From the NCBI GenBank assembly GCA_014584575.1, contig JACTMP010000017.1, positions 241,885 through 305,884 on the forward strand: a DNA stretch of 64,000 nucleotides. Direction: 5' to 3'. The notes below the pieces were generated by a model, which did not search any database, was not told the DNA's origin, and worked only from the letters and a program-made list of their open reading frames with translations. A program made the translations under genes and the position numbers. Origin of the DNA: Chloroflexota bacterium. Its GTDB lineage: Bacteria; Chloroflexota; Anaerolineae; Promineifilales; Promineifilaceae. Below are positions 59,083-64,000 of this stretch, one piece after another; the first letter of the stretch is position 1; every line of letters starts with the position of its first letter.

Positions 59083-59640
59083 ATGTTAAAAACACGTTTT
59101 GAATGGGTCATTTTGATTATTATTGCCGCCCTGCTAGGCAGCGCCTGGATTATGATGTCCCAGGAATCGGTTACGGCCGGTCTGGGTCCCATCACCCTGG
59201 CAGAAGCGCCTATTGTTGGCCACCCCGCGCCAAGCTTTACGCTGCCGAACACCTTAGGCCAGGAAGTGGCGTTACATGATCTGGCCGGGCAGCCGGTGGT
59301 ATTGAACTTTTGGGCCACCTGGTGTGCACCATGCCGTGTGGAAATGCCCGCTTTGCAGCAGGCCAGTGTGCAGTACAACGGCCGTGCCGCCATCATCGGC
59401 ATCAACCAGGGCGAAGCCGCCAAAAATGTGACCGACTTTGGCGCTGAATATCGCATCACCTATCCCTTGCTCCTGGATACTCACCAGGAAGTGACCCAGC
59501 TATACGAAGTGCGCGGTTTACCCACCACCCTCTTCATAGACGCCAACGGCGCCGTCCGCGAAGTGGTTATCGGCGCCGTCACCCAGGCCGTCTTGCAAGA
59601 CCGCATCGAACGCCTGCTGGCCGAAGCCGGTAATCGGTAA
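59083..59640 (+). CDS. TlpA/ResA-like membrane-anchored thioredoxin
   Basis: 185 residues. One N-terminal membrane helix (about 8-25) is followed by an AhpC/TSA-Redoxin domain with the W-C-A-P-C active site (Cys81, Cys84) and the cis-Pro segment G-L-P-T-T-L-F. The P-A-P-S-F-T-L motif begins the domain. It acts outside the membrane as a thiol-disulfide reductant, for instance in cytochrome c maturation, which would suit nrfHA. The last residues and stop (G-N-R-stop) are written by a GTAATCG repeat. An Lgt-like gene follows. Confidence 0.92.
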   Translation: MLKTRFEWVILIIIAALLGSAWIMMSQESVTAGLGPITLAEAPIVGHPAPSFTLPNTLGQEVALHDLAGQPVVLNFWATWCAPCRVEMPALQQASVQYNGRAAIIGINQGEAAKNVTDFGAEYRITYPLLLDTHQEVTQLYEVRGLPTTLFIDANGAVREVVIGAVTQAVLQDRIERLLAEAGNR

Positions 59641-59678
59641 TCGGTTATCAGTCCCACCGATTACCGATTACCGATTAC
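59628..59678. repeat. GTAATCG-type fold-back repeat at the tlpA-like 3' end
   Basis: GGTAATCGGTAATCGG is followed by CCGATTACCGATTACCG-type copies. The first unit contains the stop codon of the gene. Confidence 0.85.
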
Positions 59679-59682
59679 TCAC

Positions 59683-60417
59683 ATGCTCCCCACCCTCCCT
59701 ATTGGCCCCTTCATCTTCCCCACCGCCGGTCTGGTGGTTATTTTTGGCGCCTGGTTTTGCCTGTGGGTGATCGAAAAGGCGGCGCTAAGGCTGCAACTGG
59801 ACGCCCAGGCCACTTATACGCTGGCTGTTGTCGGGCTGTTCGCCGGATTTTTGGGGGCGCGGCTGACATTTGTGGCGCTGCATTGGCCCGCTTACCAACA
59901 AAATCTGATCGGTATCCTGTGGCCGCTGACCAGCGGCTATGAACCGTTAGTGGGGGTGATTGTGGGTGCAGTAGCCGCGTTTTTTTACGGCCGTGCCCGC
60001 CAGCTCCCCCTCGCCGCCACCCTGGACGCCCTCACCCCCGGCCTTATTCTCGGCTTCATGGTCATCAGCCTGGCCGATTTTTTGGGAGGACCGGGATATG
60101 GCACACTTACGGCCGTGCCGTGGGGCTTCAGCCAATATGGCGTCCGCCGCCATCCCGTACAGCTATATGAACTGCTCGCCGGAGCATTCACCTTGCTCGT
60201 CTGGTGGCGATTGGTGGACAGACGGCGGTATGAGGGGCAGTTGTTTTTAACGGCCGTAGCCCTCACCGGCGCCACCCGCCTCTTCCTGGACGCCTTCCGC
60301 GACAACACCTGGATCATCAGCAACGGCTACCACGGTTGGCAGCTCATCGCCTTCGCCGCCCTCCTCCTCAGCCTCATCCTCCTTGCCCGCCACGCCGGTA
60401 CTGCGGGTAATCGGTGA
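59683..60417 (+). CDS. Lgt-like membrane protein, catalytic residues apparently missing
   Basis: 244 residues with about seven membrane helices in the pattern of prolipoprotein diacylglyceryl transferase (Lgt). The C-terminal blocks R-R-H-P-V-Q-L-Y-E and G-G-P-G-Y-G-T-L are recognisable. However, the Lgt signature (G-R-x-x-N-F-x-N-x-E) reads S-L-A-D-F-L-G-G-P here, so the key Arg, Asn and Glu are absent, and the essential loop His (H-G-G) is replaced in Y-E-P-L-V-G-V. It is thus likely a paralogue with another job, not the cell's lipoprotein enzyme. The end (G-N-R-stop) is repeat-derived. Confidence 0.75.
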   Translation: MLPTLPIGPFIFPTAGLVVIFGAWFCLWVIEKAALRLQLDAQATYTLAVVGLFAGFLGARLTFVALHWPAYQQNLIGILWPLTSGYEPLVGVIVGAVAAFFYGRARQLPLAATLDALTPGLILGFMVISLADFLGGPGYGTLTAVPWGFSQYGVRRHPVQLYELLAGAFTLLVWWRLVDRRRYEGQLFLTAVALTGATRLFLDAFRDNTWIISNGYHGWQLIAFAALLLSLILLARHAGTAGNR

Positions 60418-60440
60418 TCGGTAATCGGTCACTCGTCACT
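60408..60440. repeat. GTAATCG-type repeat at the Lgt-like 3' end
   Basis: Units GGTAATCGGTGATCGGTAATC; the first holds the stop codon of the Lgt-like gene. The complement half is weak here (GTCACTCGTCACTGAC). Confidence 0.7.
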
Positions 60441-60639
60441 GACAATTGACGCCCTTCACCCCCTCACCCCCTCACCGTCCCCCACTACACCTCTTTCCCT
60501 AAATCCGGTATCATTGGTCGGGCTGTGTATTGCGACCATCTGGCGCTGGCATCCGTAGTACATAGCGAGCAGTGGCCTACAGGCCACGCTCACCGCTTAT
60601 CGTCTCAGTATTATTTCCAAACCAAAGGAGGTTTAACAG

Positions 60640-61629
60640 ATGACATCCCTCTGTCCCGGAATCCTGCTCGGTTTTTTGGGCTGGTTCTTCCTGCGCTACG
60701 TTCTCACCGGCTTCTACACCGTAGACCAGAACGAACGCGCCGTCAAAACCAGCTTCGGCCGTGCCCAACGCCTGGGTAAAGGCACCACCCTCGACGACCC
60801 CATCGCCGATTACCTGAACGAAAAAGACAAAGAACGCTACAGTTACCCCCTGGTCAAAGTGATACAGCCCGGCGGCCCCTACTTCCGCTGGCCCTGGGAA
60901 AAGGTGCATAAAGTCCGCATCGCCACCGAGACCATGAACCTGGCCCGTGATCTGGAAACCCCCAGCGCCAACCACAACGGCACCATCCTCGATGCCGTCA
61001 CCAAAGATCACCTCAATATCGGCCTCACCGGGCAAATACGGTACCGTCCCAGCGAACGCAACCTGTATGCTTACCTCTTTGGCGTCAAAACCCCCATCGT
61101 GCATGTCATGGGTTACTTCATCTCCATCCTGCGCCAGCGTATCGCCAGCTTTGAATCCCCCGTACAGGTGAACGAAGATGACGAAGAAGTTGCTACCGGG
61201 TTATTCACGGGTATCTCCATCAACGACCTGCGCAAAAACCTGAACGAAATCAACAACTACATGGAACAAGAGTGCGCCTCCGCTGCCGCCCGTTACGGCG
61301 TAGAACTGGACGCCTCGTTGATCACCGGCATAGACCCACCGCCGGAAGTGGAATCCGCCCTGGCGGCCATCAACACCGCCCACAACGAAGTCTCCTCAGA
61401 AATCAGCCTGGCCCGCGCCCAGGCCGACCAGACCATTGTGCAATCCAAACGCGCCGTGGAAATTGAAACCCTCAAAGCCCAGGCCGAGGTAGAACCGCTC
61501 AACTCGTTGGCCGAGCAGTTGCATGTGATCAAGAACAACGGCCCAGACGTGCTGGACGCCTATCTGCGCAACGTGCGCCTGGAACTGTACAAAAAAGCCA
61601 AAAATGTCATTCTGGAGGTGGAAAAATGA
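60640..61629 (+). CDS. SPFH/Band 7 domain protein 1
   Basis: 329 residues. An N-terminal membrane segment (about 5-24) is followed by a Band 7/SPFH domain (Y-T-V-D-Q-N-E-R-A-V-K-T-S-F-G; about 25-230) and a charged, Ala/Glu-rich coiled coil (about 230-300; A-H-N-E-V-S-S-E-I-S-L-A-R-A-Q-A). This is the stomatin/HflK-like layout; such proteins form large rings on the membrane that hold lipids or protease partners. GGAGG precedes the ATG. Its stop overlaps the start of the second SPFH gene by 4 bases, so they are made together. Confidence 0.92.
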   Translation: MTSLCPGILLGFLGWFFLRYVLTGFYTVDQNERAVKTSFGRAQRLGKGTTLDDPIADYLNEKDKERYSYPLVKVIQPGGPYFRWPWEKVHKVRIATETMNLARDLETPSANHNGTILDAVTKDHLNIGLTGQIRYRPSERNLYAYLFGVKTPIVHVMGYFISILRQRIASFESPVQVNEDDEEVATGLFTGISINDLRKNLNEINNYMEQECASAAARYGVELDASLITGIDPPPEVESALAAINTAHNEVSSEISLARAQADQTIVQSKRAVEIETLKAQAEVEPLNSLAEQLHVIKNNGPDVLDAYLRNVRLELYKKAKNVILEVEK

Positions 61630-62528
61630 ATACGATTGTCTCCGCAATAGGCATCGCCTTTTTTGCTTTCTTCTTCTTCCTCATCGGTGAGCCCATTATC
61701 CGCGCCTTTTTGCGCATCTTTGGCGTGTATGACGTGGTGCGCGAAGGCACCTGCCACGTCTACGTCCTGTTCGGCAAAGTGGTCGCCGTTATCAAAGAGC
61801 CGGGGCTGCAATGGCTGTGGCTGAAAATGGGGCCACAAGCCTTTTTTGTGCGCTGGCTGGGCAGTCGGCACGTGCTGGATATGCGTCTGGATCAAAAATA
61901 CCTGCGCAGTTTGCCCGTCAACTCCGAAGAAGGCGCGCCCATGGGCATTGGCGTCTGGTATGAAATGGTGATCAGCGACCCGGTGGCCTACCTGTTCAAA
62001 AACACCGATCCGCGCGGCTCGCTGTCCGCCAACGTCAGCAATGCCACCGTGCGCACCTTGAGCAACATGCCCCTGGCCGACATGTTGGAAACGCGCCACG
62101 TGATGAGCCGCACCGTGCGCGGTGAAGTTTCGCCCAAGTCAGAAGAGTGGGGCTATAAACTGGGGTCGGTTTATATCCGCAAGGTACATTTCCGGGATGT
62201 GGGCATGATCCGCCAGATTGAAGAGAAGGTGGTCAACCGGCTGCGGCAGGTGACGTCGGCTATCCGCCAGGATGGGGCCAACCGGGTCAGCGTCATCACC
62301 AGTTCGGCAGAACGCAAAGCGGCCGTAGAATTCGCCCGCGCCAATGCCATGCGCCCCAAAATTGTGGGCGAGGCGCTGAACCAGATCAACCAGGACCCGG
62401 ACGTGGCGCGGGTGCTGTTTGAACTGCTGGAAACAGAAAACATCCTGAATGGCGACACGCGCATCACGCTGGTTGCAGAAGGGAATGACCTGATGAAGCA
62501 GATGTTAAGCGCGGAAATGGCCCGGTAA
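61626..62528 (+). CDS. SPFH/Band 7 domain protein 2
   Basis: 300 residues with an N-terminal hydrophobic segment (about 5-30) and a Band 7 domain (about 32-220; V-R-E-G-T-C-H-V-Y-V-L-F-G-K-V, D-M-R-L-D-Q-K-Y), then a shorter helical tail. With the coupled upstream gene it makes an HflK/HflC-like pair, but FtsH is not nearby, so partner and task are open. A perfect hairpin follows the stop. No ACGGCCGT octamer occurs in either gene. Confidence 0.92.
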   Translation: MNTIVSAIGIAFFAFFFFLIGEPIIRAFLRIFGVYDVVREGTCHVYVLFGKVVAVIKEPGLQWLWLKMGPQAFFVRWLGSRHVLDMRLDQKYLRSLPVNSEEGAPMGIGVWYEMVISDPVAYLFKNTDPRGSLSANVSNATVRTLSNMPLADMLETRHVMSRTVRGEVSPKSEEWGYKLGSVYIRKVHFRDVGMIRQIEEKVVNRLRQVTSAIRQDGANRVSVITSSAERKAAVEFARANAMRPKIVGEALNQINQDPDVARVLFELLETENILNGDTRITLVAEGNDLMKQMLSAEMAR

Positions 62529-62537
62529 CTGCAAAGC

Positions 62538-62570
62538 AGACCTGACAGGTTTTTGAAACCTGTCAGGTCT
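62538..62570. repeat. Perfect 15-bp hairpin, 3-base loop
   Basis: AGACCTGACAGGTTT (62538-62552), loop TTG, exact complement (62556-62570). It lies between the convergent SPFH and ATPase genes and may stop transcription of both. Confidence 0.85.
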
Positions 62571-62616
62571 ATTATCCAACTACTGGCTGATTTCTCTGTT
62601 ACTTCTGGACAGTTAC

Positions 62617-63765
62617 TTAGAGATCTAAGGGGATTTCAGTTATAGGAATCACAGTAATGCGAGGATGTAGTCCGTAGGCTTGTTGTCCAGGGTAGACCAC
62701 CCACAAATGCTCCAATGAGAGGTCTTCAAGGGCAATGTGCATCGAACGGCCGATACCCGGCGCGTCGGCATATTTGAACTCAAACCCATATTGTTTGCCG
62801 CTTATCCTTACCAGAAGGTCCAGTTCAGCCCCCCCATGGGTTCCCCAAAAGTAGGCATCCCGTGTCTGTAATTTGTCAAGCGCCTGTTCCAGGGCAAAGC
62901 CTTCCCACGAAGCCCCTACTTTGGGGTGTGACTGAAGGTCTGCCAATGTCCCCATTTGCAACAAAGTGTGCAAAATACCGCTGTCACGAATGTAGATTTT
63001 AGGCGCTTTTACCTGGCGTTTACTGATATTCTCAAACCAGGGCGGCAGGATTCTAACCATGTAAGCCCCGGAAAGAATGTCAAGATAACGGCGCGCCGTA
63101 GCTTCAGCTGTGCCCAACGAGCGGGCAAATTCGGCCGCGTTCCACACCTGCCCATGATAGTGAGCTACCATTGTCCAAAAACGCCGCAAAGTCTCAGACG
63201 GGATGGTAATGCCTAATTGGGGAATATCTCGTTCCAGAAAGGTGCGGACAAAATCATTGCGCCAGATAGAGCTGGTGGGGTCATCAGCAGCCAGAAAAGA
63301 GCGGGGAAAGCCGCCACGGAGCCAGAGAGCATCGCGCTGCGCCGTGCCCACCTCAGCCAGATTAAAGCCGGTGAGGTCTATAAACCCTATACGCCCGGCC
63401 AGCGATTCTGAGACGCCGCGGACAATTTGTGGCGAGGCTGAGCCAAGCAACAGAAATTGCGCCGGATTGTCTGGGCGATCCACCAATACCCGTAACAATT
63501 CAAAGAGTTCAGGGCGTCTTTGCACTTCGTCTATAATCACCAGCCCGGATAGCTCTTGAAGTACACTCAGAGGGGCGGACAGGCGGCGATCATCCACGGG
63601 GTTCTCCAGGTCGAAATATGTAACCGGCATGTCGGCCTGTTCACGGGTAGCAATAATTCTGGCCAGGGTTGTCTTGCCACATTGGCGCGGGCCTAAGAGG
63701 GCGGCAATGGGATAAATAGTAAGTACGCGCTCAATCTGGTTAATTCTATCAGGTCTTGGTACCAT
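62617..63765 (-). CDS. DUF4143 ATP-binding protein (AAA_14)
   Basis: 382 residues. The N-terminal AAA_14 ATPase has L-L-G-P-R-Q-C-G-K-T-T-L (Walker A, 24-31) and L-V-I-I-D-E-V-Q-R-R-P (Walker B), followed by a DUF4143 C-terminal domain that ends in a restriction-endonuclease-like fold (G-G-A-E-L-D-L-L-V and Q-Y-G-F-E-F-K-Y, with the D...ExK-like spacing). Such genes are common, mobile and of unclear role; some are linked to defence or toxin-antitoxin-like loci. The ATG has no clear ribosome-binding site. An inverted repeat lies just upstream. Confidence 0.93.
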   Translation of the reverse strand: MVPRPDRINQIERVLTIYPIAALLGPRQCGKTTLARIIATREQADMPVTYFDLENPVDDRRLSAPLSVLQELSGLVIIDEVQRRPELFELLRVLVDRPDNPAQFLLLGSASPQIVRGVSESLAGRIGFIDLTGFNLAEVGTAQRDALWLRGGFPRSFLAADDPTSSIWRNDFVRTFLERDIPQLGITIPSETLRRFWTMVAHYHGQVWNAAEFARSLGTAEATARRYLDILSGAYMVRILPPWFENISKRQVKAPKIYIRDSGILHTLLQMGTLADLQSHPKVGASWEGFALEQALDKLQTRDAYFWGTHGGAELDLLVRISGKQYGFEFKYADAPGIGRSMHIALEDLSLEHLWVVYPGQQAYGLHPRITVIPITEIPLDL

Positions 63766-63777
63766 AAAGGCAATTTT

Positions 63778-63818
63778 ATCCTTGAAAATCAGAACATCAA
63801 GTACGGATTTTCAAGGAT
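63778..63818. promoter_or_regulatory. 13-bp inverted repeat upstream of the DUF4143 gene
   Basis: ATCCTTGAAAATC (63778-63790) and its complement (63806-63818) flank a 15-base spacer. Its place right before the start codon suggests an operator or a leader hairpin. The remaining sequence to 64000 shows no gene. Confidence 0.5.
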
Positions 63819-64000
63819 CATGAGGGGGCAATTTTTAGGGCAAGGGCTTAACAAGGGCTTAATAAAGGATGAAGAAATGTGTGTACGGCCGTCACCCGCC
63901 CCCAGACAAATTGAGATAAGGGTCAAGGCTGACCGCGATTAGCTACGGGCAGGGCATGGCGACGAAGGGAATGTAAGGGGGGCTTGCCCAGCGCAGCCAT

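Larger units (their letters stand above)
2222..63892. repeat. Highly iterated palindrome ACGGCCGT, about 125 copies
   Basis: First copy 2222-2229, last 63885-63892. Copies are found in genes on both strands and in spacers, on average one per 500 bases. In coding DNA it reads as T-A-V, as D/H/N/Y-G-R, or as x-R-P depending on frame, which leaves many T-A-V and x-G-R triplets in the proteins. It is absent from 1-2221, from the dctQM genes and from the SPFH and ATPase genes (60.3-63.8 kb). Confidence 0.9.

Noticed and set aside
62617..63765. Defence-system core gene
   Set aside because: A lone DUF4143 ATPase without recognisable partner genes in view is not enough; the right flank to 64000 shows no gene.

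Overview
The window reads as chromosomal DNA of a Chloroflexota-like bacterium (inference; Anaerolineae or a relative is most likely). The clues are a bacterial mevalonate operon of archaeal style, an LLM-type (possibly F420-linked) oxidoreductase, DUF11/CSLREA surface proteins, large BTAD-ATPase-TPR regulators, Uma2 and DUF4143 accessory genes, and mid-to-high GC content. The DNA is saturated with one perfect 8-bp palindrome, ACGGCCGT. I counted about 125 copies by eye, where chance predicts one or two.

Layout. 0-1.7 kb: 3' part of an m4C methyltransferase and a frame-disrupted restriction endonuclease resembling AvaI/BsoBI. 1.7-7.5 kb (minus strand): a DUF4342 protein, a membrane-anchored beta-sandwich protein, and a mevalonate-pathway operon (HMG-CoA reductase, HMG-CoA synthase, a thiolase-fold protein lacking two expected catalytic residues, and a DUF35 zinc-ribbon protein). 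7.9-10.4 kb: two GT2 glycosyltransferases and an ICMT-like methyltransferase. 10.5-13.8 kb: nrfHA nitrite reductase, a Ser/Thr kinase and a universal stress protein. 13.9-17.9 kb: TRAP permeases dctQM without a binding protein, then acetyl-CoA synthetase. 18-20.2 kb: rhomboid protease and tatABC. 20.5-30 kb: LLM oxidoreductase, halogenase-like flavoprotein, methyltransferase, chorismate synthase, AI-2E-type exporter, tRNA-Lys, an S9 peptidase and an LCP lipoprotein. 30-36.6 kb (minus): a complete peptide ABC importer interrupted by a Uma2 nuclease gene. 36.7-50.5 kb (minus): an unusual cluster of P450, crotonase, acyl-CoA ligase, FAD monooxygenase, BioF2-like acyltransferase, a large surface protein and three multi-pass membrane proteins sharing a WPW motif. 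50.6-57.2 kb: two tandem paralogous BTAD-ATPase-TPR regulators. 57.2-62.5 kb: crotonase, GH18 lipoprotein, TlpA-like thioredoxin, a degenerate Lgt-like protein and a pair of SPFH proteins. 62.6-63.8 kb: a DUF4143 ATPase.

Three layers of non-coding structure run across the genes: the ACGGCCGT palindrome; low-complexity repeat tracts (AGATTGG-, GTAATCG- and CAAGTTG-type) followed by their own complement; and short-loop perfect hairpins whose sequence differs from site to site. The last two often supply the final codons and stop of the adjacent gene, and in both BTAD regulators an AGATTGG tract is translated inside the protein. The most interesting items are the palindrome, the translated repeats, the thiolase with a substituted active site, and the WPW membrane-protein/P450 cluster.
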